Origin: Metridium senile
Lineage: Eukaryota; Cnidaria; Anthozoa; Actiniaria; Metridiidae
Assembly (NCBI GenBank): GCA_949775045.1
Contig: OX459101.1
Coordinates: 12,512,347 to 12,576,346 of the forward strand
Length of the DNA: 64,000 nt
Direction of reading: 5' to 3'
A program made the translations under genes and the position numbers. Under the pieces are notes generated by a model that saw only the letters and a program-made list of their open reading frames with translations, had not been told where the DNA came from and made no database searches. Position 1 is the stretch's first letter; each line of letters opens with the position of its first letter. Positions 32,220 through 47,086 of the stretch are shown here, piece by piece.

Positions 32220-33645
32220 TTCCATGTATGTTAATATGTGATATTTTTCGTCTCTCCGTACGGCCATGGACTTTGAACTCACGCGGTATTTGGCCAATTA
32301 GAGAGCGCCATTTAACAATAACGCATCCCGGTCGATACTGGGCCTTTAACTTATGGATTGTTAAAATGACTTTAAATTGAAAATTAGAATACAGGAGAAT
32401 GTATTTTATTGTGGAATTCATGGGCTGGCGAAGGAAGAGTCGAAAAGATCGTGATTTGCACTGCATTTGCTGCTAGCTAAAATGATTTTAGCTTAATTAA
32501 GACTCAAAACACCTGATTCAAGTGAGCACTTGTACATGCTTTTGAAGTCACCGATGCTCTTCACTATTACGAAAACCTAGAGAAAGTTTTTCTAGCAGTT
32601 CTTCAAGATGAAAAAATTATGATGTCTTTAGTTTTGAAAAAATATTGCATATTTAACGAGAAAATCGTGAAAAACAAGAATTCGTCAAATCGCTGCTTCG
32701 TGACGCAAAAACTTGTACATTTTTACAGATATTTCCTTGCGAGACAGGACTTGCCGTTGAGTCTGGACAACGTCAATCCTTTGCACGGATTTAATTAATA
32801 CTATTCTTCGTTTGCAACCACGTGATAATCGGGACATAATAGAGCGATTTTGCATAAGTGTATTTTTACATGCTAATGAGCTGGATGGTAAAATAGCATG
32901 TAAATGAGGGGTACACACGTGCGTGGCTTTACGATCTGACAAGATGGGATTAAAGTAGACATTTTTGACATTATCATATTTTTTGGATCCCGTGCGCTCT
33001 AAAACAAAGAAAGTTAATTATATTTCCGTGGAATGTGATTTTCTTTGTTAACAAAAATTACTTTGTTTAGCGCGCGGACGAAGAACATTTTATCGATTGC
33101 ACTATGTCAAGCAAATATGTTTTCTATTGGTTTCTATTTTTTTTATTTCAGAAAATATTGATACTTTTTGCAGCTACTACACATCACTATGAAGAGCAAT
33201 AATTATGATTTATACACATGCTTCAAAAAAATGTAAACCTTAATTAAACAAAGAAAACAACATTCCACGGAAAAATAATTGACACTCTTTGTTCCAGAGC
33301 GCACGGGATTCAAGATTAGCGCCTAGCGGTGAGGCAAAAATGTCTACTTTGATCCCAACTTGTCAAATCGTATCAGCCAAGCACGTGTGTACCCCTCATT
33401 TACATGCTATTTTATTCTCCAGCTCATTAGCATGTAAAAATACACTTATGCGAAATTGTTCTAATAAGCCAATTTCTGCCGATCTCAAATTTCACAAGCT
33501 TAATTCTTAGTCGTATTGAAAAATTACATTCATATTCGTTTAGAGCATCCAATTTTTTAATCTGTAGAGTATTTGGATGCAGAATTATTCTGTACCGCGT
33601 GAGTTCAAAGTCCATGGCCGTACGGAGAGACAAATATCACATATC
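32220..33645. mobile_element. TIR element hosting a nested MITE
   Basis: About 60-bp inverted ends: GTCTCTCCGTACGGCCATGG then ACTTTGAACTCACGCGG at 32251-32287, and the inverse at 33596-33632. Segment 32690-33590 (without the nested element) matches the inverse of 62658-62933; 32608-32705 also recurs at 51390-51486. No coding sequence recognised. Confidence 0.6.
32842..33461. mobile_element. Nested foldback MITE with TAATA target duplication
   Basis: 620 bp. Ends GAGCGATTTTGCATAAGTG and, inverted, GAACAATTTCGCATAAGTG. The inverted arms extend about 200 bp each (TACATGCTAATGAGCTGGA, GGTACACACGTG, GCGCTC). Direct repeats TAATA flank it (32837-32841 and 33462-33466). A related repeat at 62658-62933 has TAGTA with no insert. 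Confidence 0.75.
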
Positions 33646-33657
33646 AACATAAGGATT

Positions 33658-33977
33658 AGTCTGGGACCTTAACTCGCCTTAACTCGCGCAAACTCGCCTT
33701 AATTCGCACAAACTCGCATTAACTCGCACAAGCTCGCAGTAAATCACTCAATGTCATAATGCACAGGGAATTGCCTTAACCTCGTCTCACAAAGCTGAAA
33801 TATACACATATAAGTCATGTTCTTTTAGTGTCACTCCAAATTATGGGATTTTTCCTTAACTCGCCTTAACTCGCCTGAACTCGCAGCATTGAAATTTTGA
33901 TTTTTCTTTAACTCGCCTTAACTCGACTTAACTCGCCAAACTCGCTACGAGTTAAGGCGAGTTTACGTCCCAGACTA
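33658..33977. mobile_element. MITE-like element with TTAACTCGCC repeats
   Basis: Ends TAGTCTGGGAC and, inverted, GTCCCAGACTA. The inside contains more than a dozen copies of (C)TTAACTCGCC or CAAACTCGC, some inverted at the right end. No target duplication evident. Confidence 0.65.
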
Positions 33978-34591
33978 GGCCTAAGGCACAAATTAGCATA
34001 TGATCAAATGCGCCTATAAAAACATTCTATTGACACAATTAAATAAAGAAATGAATAAAATATGTTAAAATATAAATATAAAAACTTATATATAATAAAA
34101 ACGTCAGTAAAATCTAATATAAATATGTTCATAAATGAAAAAACTGTCTATTGTTCGTAGCAAGCGACAGCTTGTTTAAAAAGAAAAGTTTTAACTAAAG
34201 TCTTAAAGATGTTGAAATTGTTTTCAGATCTTATATTGGTTGGAAGGATAGAGTTTGGGCTGCAGCCTCAAATGCCCTGTCCCCCAGTGTCTTAATTCTT
34301 AGTTTTCACTCTTGGAGGCATCAGCAAGGTCTCTGATCTGCTGTGGCCTTAGAGAGTAACGTGCTGGTCCTTTAGATTAATCAAGTCACTTTTAAGTCAC
34401 TTTTTTTCATGTTATTTAAAAATACGTTGGTGTAAGTCCATTGATTGCCTTGAATATGTAATCATTAAAATTTTAAATTCAATCCTGAAGGAGACAGGCA
34501 ACCAATGTAGTGAATGTAATACTGGAGTTATATGGCTGTATCGTGGAGTACAATAGATGAGCCGAGAAGCACTATTTTGTACACGTTTAAT

Positions 34592-34749
<158 letters not shown>

Positions 34750-34911
34750 GTTTATTTAAACTTCAGACTATGTTTTTACATACTATAAACAAATATTGCG
34801 GGCATAGGTAGCCTAAGCAAATATCTGTATGACTAAACTTACAAAGATGTACATGATCATAACTAATAATTATATAAACGTTTAACAATCTCACAGTTTT
34901 GAGGGTTTTTT

Positions 34912-36989
34912 GGGGTAAGGAGGATTTTAGTTCGAACACAGTGAAACTTAGCAGATCCCCCTTCATCAGTATATACATTGCAATGATCCCCTCTCCTACC
35001 TACGGATAATTTCAGAGATCCCCCCTCCTAGATAAGTACCTATATTTTTGATACCTTAATTACTTTGATACAGTACTTACAGTCTGTGTTCAGTTGTCGC
35101 ATATGGTTGTATTCACGGCTACATCATAAAAATCAGCACGATGAAGCTCCATCTGTACTTCTTTATATCATAGTTCACTTTTTTCATTACTTTTTCATAG
35201 TTCAAGTCTTTTATAAATCCTTCTGTCGAAGTTTAGGGTTCTTTATTGTACACGTGGCTGTTTTTCAGGGTTTTTTTTTTGCATTTTTAAAAGGCAATTG
35301 TGATTCAAGCCATTGAGCATTTTGTTGTACACTAAGAGTTTAATTCAAACACCGTTGCTGTTACTTTTATGATTCAAATGATATGTTTTATAATATAAAT
35401 AATAATAATGATATTACGATAATAATATTAAAACTAATTACCATGTAGTACTTGGCAAAAAAAAAAAAGAATTACTAAAAAATATAGAAAAACTGACAGA
35501 TATTCAAATAAATGAAACAGTTATTTAAAGTACAGTTTGTGGTTGAATAATAATAATTAAAAAAATCATGAATTCTTACACATTTAAATTTTGAGTGATC
35601 CCCCCTTTTGATGCTGTAGGTATATTCAAATTCAAATTCACCATACATTTCCTTATACTGACTCTACGCTTGGGCTACCTGTGGTAATGTAAGAAAGAAA
35701 GAGTTAGACTGAAAGTAACTCGTTCCCAGGGAATTCTCTTCTGGTTTTTTTTTTTTTTTTGGAGAATTCGAAAAGAGCGCTAAATTAATTTGAATGAATT
35801 TCGTGACAAGTTTTTAGGATGAGCTATTTTCGTCTCAGACGGCTGATTTCATGTCTCGAGACCGTGAAATCGATTTTTCTCGAATAATTCGAAAAATCAT
35901 TTGAATTTTAACCGACCGCAGAACCTTTTAAAACTCACTAATACCTACCTACAGTACCAAATAATGAGGGTAGGTTGATGTTTCAGCTATGGCCGGATTT
36001 CGGCGATTTATTGCACTAAATAGTTTACTAGGTCACTTGATCGCTCATGCATTCTACATGTCATTGAGAACAAAAGGTTTCCCTACGCGATACAAGTATT
36101 TATTATTCAAATATATAGATAATCAGTAGCTCGTGATAAAGAACGGCCGAACAAGAGGTAAGAGGAATATACGTCGAATCAAAACTCTATATATGACAAA
36201 ACTCTATATTTAATAATGAATGTAGCTTTATTACCAAAATATAAGTATATATATCTAATTGAATATTTAACAACAGGTAATATAATGAAATTTGAAACAC
36301 CGCCGAAAAAGAGTTTGAACTAAACTTTACTGACGTTTCGAGCTTTAGCCTTTCGTCGGACGAAATGCTTAATCATTTGATCCAAAATCCAAAATCCCAC
36401 TTTAATTGTTATTCTTGCTAAGTTAGTTTTGTGCAGTGCGTGATAAAGTAATTGGGGATTAATTGTCAGAACAATCGTGAAGTTTTGAGATGAATCCCCA
36501 GGGAAGAATGCTACAGAGCGCGCTATGCATGGTCGGACCAATACTTTACGGGGAAAATAACGCAATAGACATATATATATAGAGAATATACCATATTATG
36601 AAAAAGATCTCGAATGATCTTAAAAAGTATGTAGAAGACCAGGAAGTCAATCTTATTGATTGATACGAGCCTTGTTCTAGGGTTGTATGTCCATAAGTAG
36701 CGCAGGAAATCGTGACTCGGCAGTTTGATCAATAATATCAAAGGTTCAAACTCCAATTAATCGTTGTCTTCATAGATTTGTTTGTCATAATCCTGTGATA
36801 TCTATCTATTTCTTACTGATATAACAAGACTTTTCCGATAAAACTTGAAATTTTATTAGAAACTTACATCAGTTACAAGTTCTTAAATTTCTTTCGGCTT
36901 TAGACTTCAATAGTTTTGCATTTTCATTCCATATACACGAACAAGTCCAAAAATTGTTCTTGCAGTAAGAGCACAAGGCATAATATTCC
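34912..36989. repeat. Dispersed repeat R1+R2, copy 3 (uninterrupted)
   Basis: Same sequence as 13776-15629, including the CCAAAATATAAG junction that is the empty site for the nested insertion in copy 1. Confidence 0.85.
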
Positions 36990-37154
36990 AATATTTGTTT
37001 TATTTTGAGAATAGTCTTTCCATCTCTTAATATCAAGGATTTGAAGTCGTTTCATGAATCCACACTGTTATCGCTATGAAGTTAAAATCATTCAAGTTGG
37101 AATTCGCGTAATTATGAATAATGAGTTTTCTTATGGGTGGACCATAAGAAGTTG

Positions 37155-37182
37155 GGGGGGGGGGGGGGGGGGGGGGGGGGGA
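37155..37182. repeat. G homopolymer run
   Basis: 28 nearly uninterrupted G, expanded relative to GGGGGCGGGGGG at the equivalent place in unit 1; an assembly length error is possible. Confidence 0.9.
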
Positions 37183-37289
37183 GGGGTGCGGGCGGGTGGC
37201 ATTTCCCAAAATAAAAAAAGTGCACGGCCAAAATGCCAATAAAAAATCCCGAGCCTGAGATTCTAGAAATATATCAGCTCATATATTTA

Positions 37290-37525
37290 CTGTATTTAAA
37301 AATCCGTGACTTTGAGCCATCAAAAATACGAAAAACAGCGACTTTGAGACATCAAAAACACGAAAATCCGCGACTGTGAGACAACAACAACAAAAATACG
37401 AGTCTTTGAGACATCAAAAATACGAAAAACTGCAACTTTGAGGCTTCAAAAATACGAAAATCAGCGACTTTGAGACATCAAAAACACGCAAATCCGCGAC
37501 TTTGAGACAACAACAAAAATACTAG
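37290..37525. repeat. Degenerate tandem repeat, about 32 bp (unit 2)
   Basis: Paralogue of 15960-16215. Confidence 0.75.
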
Positions 37526-38882
37526 ACTTTTGAGAAAATCAAATAAAAAATATTGCAAAAACATTATTGAGAGAATTCACAAAACGTTGTAAGAATACAC
37601 AAAACTGAGTTGTTTTTAATTCTCTAAAGAACATAACATTCGTTTGCATACCTCAATAATAGTTGAAAAGTATACTTTTATTTTCATCTACCCTTGTAAA
37701 CAACACCCGACGGCGGTGAGTTGAGCTATCTTTTGTTACCGATATGTCGTTGATTTTCATTCACTTTTAAAAAGCTTTAAAATTCACAATAAGTTTGTCT
37801 ACTAAAGTAAACAACGTTTTGAAGTCAAGAAGTGTTATTGTCTTTCTTGTTCTGCATACAAAAGGTTCAAACATCTTAAAAAAGGTTGGTTTACTTGATT
37901 CAAAGTCCTGTCAGCGATCCTCATGCTTTCAATTCATCTTCTTCATAAATTATGACACAGACAAATTAATTCCGTCAACTGCAGTTGACGATGATTTTGA
38001 TTAAAGTTCCTATTATTATTTATCGAAAAATAAGCTTCCGTAGGCTCTATTTCTCGATACAAACGTCCACAAGACCGACGAATTTCAACTCGTTTCAACA
38101 TCCATCGAAGTTCACTTGTTTATGTCAGCTAAAATTATTTATAAAACGCTGTCAAACTGGTTTGGAACAGGTGGTTCAGGTGCATCACTCGATTCCTGAT
38201 CAGAGCAGTGATCACCACTCTCTGTAGTATAGAGTTAATATAATCTATGAAGTTGAAATTGGCATTGTTAAATCAGTGAGCTGAAGGTAGCACTCGATCT
38301 TATTGTATGAAAGAACAATAATTTTTCAAGGAAAACATATAAAACCAGTTTAAACATGTAGATATAGACCCAAAAAGGATGAACCATTAGAAAAGTGATG
38401 GTGGGTGGTGGGGTGGGAGGGGGGTGGATGGGTGGGTGGCAAAATAGAATCTGCCTTGGCAGTTTCTCAGGAAAAACAATCTTGCCATGGTATAAAGGAT
38501 TGTATGTATTCAATAATTAAAATATACATAGACTATATTATATTGTGGATGTGACACCTGATACCAACAAGGGCTACTGAAAAATTTCCCATCATAATTT
38601 CTTAGCCCAAAATCTATAAATTTATCATAGAAACTTATAAGGAACACTTTTTAAAACTGTTACTATTAAATAGAGACTTCAGTGTCCTGTACATTGAACC
38701 GTAATCAAATATAAAGCAGGCAGCCTTCCTATTCAAGTGTTAACATAGTTATGTAATATTTAATAAGAGTGACTGCTTAATACAGATTCAGTAGTGTTAC
38801 ATGTGTACAAAAATAAACTCTGCATAAGGCTTTTTCGTTTTGATAATGTATCAACAAATAATAAAATAAGCAAAATTTTTAC
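37526..38882. other. Intergenic sequence of unit 2, no gene recognised
   Basis: Paralogue of 16216-17565 with few differences, mainly in a GT-rich patch near 38400. Confidence 0.4.
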
Positions 38883-39407
38883 CTTCAGACATTTCACGTT
38901 GATCCTCAACTTGTTCATCACCACTGTTTGATGAAATCGTTTCTCCATCAATACCGAAAGGTACTGAACGACGTGGTTGATGGTGACCCACCCCATATAT
39001 CTGTTAGCAAGTCGTAGTTATCTTGCACGATTTTGCCGCTTCCGCTTCTTGTCCCCTTGTTAACGGCGTTGCGATAGTCCTGGCGGACATTTTTAATTTT
39101 CTCCTTAATTCTTAGGTAACCACCTCGTATCTTTGCTTTTTGGGACTCTTTTTGGGCCTCGTACTGATCGCGTACTCGCTGGCGGTCATGTCTTTTATAT
39201 TATGTACAGGTTCTAGGATACTTTCTAGGCCGAAATCATCGGGATAGTCAATGGCCATGCAACGGCGTACTTCGGTATACATGCTTGCTAGGTCGGCTTC
39301 AAAGTCGATTGCATTGTACTCACATAGCGTTTTAATTTGTTTTACGTACTTTAAAAGCATTTTCGCAGCTTCGGGTGACCAGACCAAGATATCGAAGGAG
39401 CTGATGA
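38883..39407 (-). pseudogene. Myb/SANT-like protein exon, frameshifted (unit 2)
   Basis: Copy of 17566-18090 with the same frame break in the A-run near 39197 and the same donor-like AAG|GTAAAA. The shared lesion shows the relic was already broken when the segment duplicated. Confidence 0.5.
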
Positions 39408-39606
39408 ACTACACTTTGAACGTCCGTAGACACACTACATTCTTCTTTATTATTCTCTTGACTCTGATTTGCATTTGTGATATATTCCGCTTGGAATCTT
39501 CTGAAATATTCTCAAGGTTGATACGCCATTTTGTTATTGTGATCGATTTGGCGCACGAAATTTGAGGCGGGAAATACGTCATTTGACGTCATTCGAAGCA
39601 ATTGGA

Positions 39607-39827
39607 GATAGCCCTACCCCTAGGGTCACCCTTCCTTGAGCGTTTACATGGCAAAAAGCTGGCCCTCCTAGGAGGGTCACCCTACCTAGCTGATAGGGTA
39701 ACCCTAACCATAGGGTCACCCTACCTGACATGTAAACACAACCACGAAATACAATAGAGTAAGGTGACCCTAGGGGTAGGGTGACCCTCCTAGGAGGGTG
39801 ACCCTATCTCCATGTAAACAGGCCCTT
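39607..39827. mobile_element. Foldback MITE with AGGGTGACCCT motifs (unit 2)
   Basis: Paralogue of 18290-18509, with GATAGGGTAACC where unit 1 has GATAGAGTAACC. Confidence 0.65.
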
Positions 39828-40986
39828 AGTTCGTACAAGCTTCAGATCGGCGATTGAAACTAGCGATTGCCGAGCTCTAAGCTTCTTGCACAGAACAACA
39901 AACTTATTCGCAAAACTTAAATTGCTTCACCCTATTATCTAGCAGTTCACCTTAACGATCTATGAATATGTAGATGAAAGTAATATTTCTTTCTTTACAA
40001 TATGTCAGATAACGTGATCGGTTTCAAAACTCTAGGTCGAGCTCGACACTGACAACAAATAAAGCCAGCCCAACAGCCCAAAACGCCTCAAATATAAAAC
40101 CAATGGCTTCAGTGACTATCTATCTTGCGTTTATTTTGCAAGAACAACTTAATAGCACTGTTTCTTAGACACTCTTTGAACTCGTACTCGCTGAATCGAA
40201 ATTCGATCCAGTTAAAAGTAGAATAGACAATTGGATCACGGACTGACGGAACGACGAACCTAAGGGAAATAGAGGACGACCAAAAAAATACAAATAAAAC
40301 AACAACATTGAATTCTTATTTTTTTGCTTCAAATCATCTAAGTTAATCTGAGAAAATAATCACATCATCGTAATGGAGCCCGAGTTCACGCAGATATGCA
40401 TCTAGTTAGAGAATTAAAAACAACTTTTGTATATTCTCACAACCTTTTGAGTATACTCTCTTGAATTTTTGCAATATTTATTTGATTTCTCAACTTTTGC
40501 TTTTCAAAATGTTTTGCACAAACTAGGAATGCTCGTCACTTAGCCTTTAATTTTCTCTCAGTCTGTTTTTGTTTATTTTATCGCATTCTGTAAAGACAGA
40601 AAGACAACAAAGTTTGAATCTCGCGCGAAAAAAACCGCGAAGCTTACTACATACGGAACACCGGTCCTGCAGATAAAAAATATAGCCCGTGGTCCGTGAT
40701 ACGCAAAATACAGCCCGCGCGCGAACCAATCAGATTGCACGAAATAAACCAGTCATATAATAATATTTCATATATATCATTAGCAAATATATTAATAATA
40801 ATAATAATAATAATTTAAAACCCTTTAAATTCTTGTTTAGCTTAGTATTCAGTTTGATGCATTCGTTACTAATTTTTTGCACTTTATATTTTCCATTATT
40901 AGCTAGTTATAGGATATTTAATTAGGACATAAGTTCTGCAGTTTCCCATAGTTTCACATCTATGAATCTTATTTTTGAATGTGAAA

Positions 40987-42275
40987 CAGTCCTGATGGTT
41001 ACCAAATTTGATAACCCTGATTTGTTATGATATTTGAGAAACCAAACAGTAGATCAGCCAATCAGAACTCAGTTTTAGTAGGTGACGTCACATCTAAGTG
41101 AGCAACAACAAAGAATCGAGATTGTACTTTGGTTACGAAGTCAGAAGTATTATTATATTCTTCATGACAAGATGCTATTTATTTCATAATTGAAGTATTC
41201 TTACATCAAATCTTTCAAATTTCCATTAATACCTATCGGTCATCTTAAATAACTTTTGTCTAAACTCAAACATAACTCTTCTGTTTTGCATAAAGATCAT
41301 AAACACTTTTATATTTCTATTTGGATCATATATTAATAACATTTTTCTTCATATAAGAGAATAGCTTAAGCCATTGGAAACACCAGGAAAATATGAAAAC
41401 ATTTGACTACAAGTATTGCTGAAGATCAACATAATTTTATAGTATTGACCTTCGTAAGATTATCATTTTGTATTCAATTTAAAACATATTCGTGTCCGAT
41501 TCCACAAAGGTCTTAGACACATGCAAACTGCCAGCTTTCTGAAAGAGAAGCAGAAACACTGGCGATTAATACAGAAGAAATAAAGTAAAAGTAATAATAA
41601 GAATTTGAATCATAAGTTTGTACGGCTTGAAGCCCTTCTAAATTATCAACAATTCTTGACTTTTGTTTAAATAAAAACTTAAAATAAAATGCAATACCAA
41701 ATACCATCTTTTAGCCAACATGAAATGGCCTTCGTCTTAAACCGATTTACAAAAGTACAGCCTATTTATCGCAATCGAGCAACGTTTCTTGAATGTAAAC
41801 AGTATGACTAGTATGGGGCGGATGAGCTGGAATAGACACACTCATACACAAAATCAAAGCGGCCCTGCGTTCTATAGACCGGCCCATGTTGAGATTTCAC
41901 ACAATGATAGAAGAATATCTCCTGAATGCCCCTATATTTTTTTCGTGGAACCACAAAAATCATTCGACAAGAAAACAAAACAAGTATTTGGGAAACCGGG
42001 GTTTGAATTGAAATTTTGAAGTACCAGTGTAGTTAAGAAATTTACTCACCGTTCACCATCATTTCGCTCTAACACTCCGGAAACATGCTGAGACTGTACT
42101 TAAGATAATTCTCTTCCACGTAGTATAAAATAATCTCGCAAAAACATTTTGGAAAGACAATAAAGACTAAATAAATAAAATTTTACTGCGGAATTTGTTC
42201 AACACCGGAATGATGACGTCATAATCCTTTTAGCTGCAATGTTGTGGTTATCAAATTTGATAACCATCAGGACTG
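40987..42275. mobile_element. TIR element just upstream of ABCC copy 2
   Basis: Same ends and position as 19669-20958; the right end is about 70 bp before the ATG of the second transporter. Confidence 0.6.
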
Positions 42276-43126
42276 TGCAAGACTTCTTGCTTTGTTTTTT
42301 TTCACTGACGCAATTTTAAGTATATTTCTAAATTTTTCTAGGCGATAATGACGACTAAACCATCGAAAAACCCAAAAGAACATGCAGGATTCTTCTCTCT
42401 GTTAACGTTGTCATGGATGAACGATCTGCTGAGCACAGGTTATCAAAGACCACTGGAAAAAGATGACTTACCCGAACTGCCACAAGAAAATTCTGCACAA
42501 CAAACTGCACAAAAACTAAACGAGTTATGGGAAATTGAAGTGTTGACTGCAAAGCAACTCAAACGAAAACCAAGACTTTGGAAAGCACTCTTTCAATTGT
42601 TGTCAGGAAAAACGATTATGATTCTTATATTTCTGAGATTTCTAAGCAATTCATGCAGGCTTTTCACTGCAGTTTTTCTATGGTTCTACCTCAGTATGCT
42701 TGGAAGTAGTACTTACCAAACGTTCCATAAAATATTGATTGTGGGAGCCTTTTGTATGGTTGTTCTATTGTTTGCTTTAATTGAAAATCATGTGGATTAT
42801 CTCTCACAAGTTTGTGGGAGTCGCTTCAAGATTGCACTAATAGGATGTATACATCACAAGGTACGTGTTTCCTCTCTCGAGCAATGTATTCACCAAGAAC
42901 ACATCCACTATAAATGTTTTCATACTTAAGTAATTTAATAAATAACTTGTGCTGATTTTCACCAAAAAAAACCCCGTTGCTTCAAGAGAAGATAGTTAGA
43001 CAGATAGTTTATTACAATTTCACATCGCAGCCTATGGCGCTGGAATAGCGTAAAATTACAACTGATAATAGGTAAATAACCATACAGCTATATTACCATA
43101 TTTAAGGGGTGGACCATTTGACTTTT

Positions 43127-43150
43127 GAGGGGGGGGGGGGGGGGGGGGGG
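43127..43150. repeat. G homopolymer run in intron 1, copy 2
   Basis: About 24 G, longer than the run at 21812-21830 in copy 1. Confidence 0.85.
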
Positions 43151-44419
43151 TGGATGATTTTGTCCGTGCAGGAAATTTTTTTTAGCCCGCTGGCATGCGC
43201 ACGGAATTTATTTTATAGAAAAGCAAAGATTTCAGTGGCAATTTTGGCTTGCTGGATTTTTTTTTTCAAAATCAAAAAAAATCTGTTGAAACTTTCACTA
43301 TTATTTCTGTAATACGGACAACGAGGGCTATCTTTTAGCAAAGTATGAGAAATTCGGTTTCTGGGCATTTTGCACACCTATAGTCGATATTTTCAATTCA
43401 GAGGAACGCTCTTAAAAATGCAAATAACACTGATTATACACACAATATAATAGTAGCTTATTCTGGAAGCTAAGCAAAAACAAAAAAACAAAAAAACAAA
43501 TTAAACAAGCACCTTGAAAGGAAGTGTTTTTTTTTTCACTCACTCAGTTTTTAAATATGTTTGCGTTGTTTAGTAAATGTACTTCGAAAAAAAGATAAAT
43601 AATTTAAAAAAAAAACCCCGATAAATCAATTTAAATTGTTATGCATCGGGCTTGATATCTTTAAAGAAAACATAATGATCTCTATTTTGTATTTTCTAGA
43701 TTCACCCTATTATCTAAAATAACTGGTTTTAAAAGTAAGCGTTTAATGATCATGCTGGGCGTCGGCTCAAGACTAGCTCATCCGCCCTTTGATAGGTTTT
43801 TTGTTCTCCTGCTAGGTCACATGTCACCCTCCTCACTAATATATAATGTTAAATCTAACTTTGTCAATATTTATTCCTTTTAGATTTTGAAAACACGACG
43901 CCACGTTCTCTCAGAAGTAAAACTTGGCCAAATACAAAACATGGTTTCTAATGACGTCGACAAAATGGAGGATTTTGTTAAAGAAGCTGCAAAGATTATC
44001 ATTGCTCCATTAGCCTTTGCTGCCTCGGTTATTTCCTTGTGGTTTCTAATTGGATATCAATCGCTTTCTGGGACATTATTTTTTTGTATTCCCTTGATGT
44101 ACACTGCAAGTGTTGCTAAGGTGTTCTTAAAACTACGAAGAAATAAAGCCTCTTTGACTGACGCCAGACTTGCTGTTTTGCATGACATTATCTCTGGTAT
44201 TCGGGCTGTGAAGACATTTGCCTGGGAGGAGAGTTTTATTAATTTAGTTAAAGACATAAGAAGGTAAATATTTCTGAGTGGGTTTACACTAAACCAGACG
44301 AAGGGCTTGTTCAAACTGTTTTTGTTGTTCCGATTTAGCGTGCGTGGCAGCTCCTATTTCGTCACACTGACTCCCTGCACAACCGTCTGCTCTATAGTCG
44401 GATTAGGGGGTATTCCGTA

Positions 44420-44571
44420 GATTGCACTATATTGCACTACATTGCACTACATTACTTTATATTGCCCTACATTGCCCTACATTGCACTACATTGCACTAC
44501 ATTCCACTACATTGCACTTCATTGCACTTCATTGCATTACATTACACTACATTGCAGTATATTGCATTGCG
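44420..44571. repeat. Decamer tandem array (CATTGCACTA)n in intron 2, copy 2
   Basis: Counterpart of 23091-23251 with a different order of variants and one unit fewer. Confidence 0.9.
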
Positions 44572-44845
44572 GCTGTCATGTTGATAATGATAGGGAGTAA
44601 AACTACTCTGCAGTATGAGCGTTGTTCTATAAACAAGAATAATATTGTTTCATTCTAAAACCAAAATATTCTACATTATCTTTAAATTTTTATATAGTTT
44701 TATATAAATACATTACTCTTATCATTTTTATATAGTCCAATTAAACATAATACAATAAAAATTAAGTTAATGTTTCCAAAACTTTAATATAATACATTTG
44801 TAAAGCGCAGTTGAACCATGGGGAATTAGCGCTCAATAAAATATA

Positions 44846-44958
<113 letters not shown>

Positions 44959-47086
44959 TAAACACAAGATTTAAGAGTTGGCGATATGACGTCAAAACAT
45001 CATGAAATCCTGCAATTACCTTGTTTAACTTTAATTTTATTTTAGGAAAGAAACACAAGTTGTACTTCTCAAAAGCCTTTTCTACGCCGTCAACTCAACA
45101 TTGTTGATAACATCAAGTGCTATACCTACGTTGGTATCAATAGTGGTAATGATTTACTCTGGTATGCATCTATCTGCCACGGAGATCTTTACCGCCACAT
45201 CAATCTTAGAATACATCAATTATATTATCTTCTCCGAAGTTGAATATTCAACTAGATATATCCAAGAAGCACTTGTGTCAGTCCAAAGAATTGAAAGATT
45301 TCTATCAGGACTGGAAATTCCTATCAATTATCAATTAACTGAAGGCAGTGCAACAGTGGACAGTGATACAGGTGATAGAGGTATCCCTAGAAAACAAGAA
45401 GACCTGCACGATGCAGTGGGAGTAAATATCAGTCAGTTATCAGCCACATGGAGAAGAAGGGAACCAAATATCCTTGACAATATTAACATTAAAGCAAAGA
45501 ACAACGAATTAGTCATTATCACTGGTCATGTCGGGAGTGGTAAATCATCGTTGTTGATGGCCATTCTGGGCGAGTATCCATATACAACAGGAACATTGTC
45601 TATCAAAGGAAGCATTGCTTACGTTCCTCAAATACCCTGGATCTTCGCTGGAACAGTTCGTGAGAATATCATTTTTGAAAGAAAGTATGACGAGATGAAG
45701 TATCAAAGAGTTCTTGATGTTTGTGATCTTCAAGAAGATATGAAGCACTTTCCTAAGGGAGATCAAAGTATGATTGGACAGCGTGGAATCATGTTAAGTG
45801 GTGGTCAGCGTGCACGTGTAAGCTTGGCACGCGCAGTATATTCAGATGCTGATATATTTTTGCTTGACGATCCTCTCAGTGCAGTTGATGCTAAAGTTGG
45901 TCAACGTATTTTTGACAACTGTATCTGTGGAGATTTATCAAATCGACTGCGACTACTGGTAACACACCATCTAAAGTTTCTCCATCGAGCTGATTCAATT
46001 GTCGCAATGAAGAAGGGCCATGTTGAGTTCCAAGGAACATTCAAAGAACTCCAACAAACAAACATCGCTGAAAAACTAAATCTCACTGAAGATGTCGCCG
46101 AAGCTAAAGTAAAGGAACACGTAGTACCAAATCAAGAAAAAGACACGTTTGCTGACGACGCAAATGATTTGTGTCTGGTAGAAGAGGACAGGACAGTTGG
46201 CCATGTGACTTGGCGAGTTTATTGGTCGTTTTTTAGAATTGGTGCACCTTCTGTTGTCTTAATTTCGTATCTTCTATTCTACTTGCTAGTCCAAGGTAAG
46301 TCAAATGAAACCCTGTGAGAAAATAAGGAGTTACAATTGCATATTACTTAGCTTTATTTTACAAAAATAGATAACTATTAATAATTCCTCTCACTTCCCC
46401 TAAAAGATGGACGAGAAAGCCGATACATAACTTCAAATCAAGGTCACTGCAAATCAACCAATCGGTTCGCTAGATACAATTTACAGCTGAAGAGAAAGTT
46501 ATCTTTTCCCTAATAATTGGGTATCTATCAAGATAACCGAAAGGAGGATGCATTGATGCATTATATAAAAATCACTCGTTTTATACACCGTTGATTAAAG
46601 GTGTTAGATTAATGTTTAAATGTCGGTAATAAGCACTTGGCTGCATTTCAAAGTCTGTGCAATCTGTTCCAGGGTCAAACTAAGTCCTTTCAATAATTGC
46701 AGCATTCTTAGTTTTGATAACAATTGGTTATTGTTGAATGGAATTTGTTTCACCGGAGAGCAAAACATGAAAGAATACCGCTGAAACTCCGTAATTGGTT
46801 TTGAATGGGATTTGAAATCACCCAATGTAAAATAGATAGCGATGAGGATGAATCCATTTCAGAATAGAAGGCAAAAATGGCTATCGAATGTAGGCTTTAT
46901 CTTATCTTATCTTATGTACCCTGCGCTTAAAACGTTTGGAAAAGTCACCGAGAACATAAAATAAGTTTGCAAAATTAGAACGAACAAGTCGGAAGTGGAG
47001 GTGGAATCAACCACGAATTTCGACTTATTTGGGAGATTTTTGGATAGGAAGATGCTTTTAAAACATGTGATTTATATTTGTCTTTT

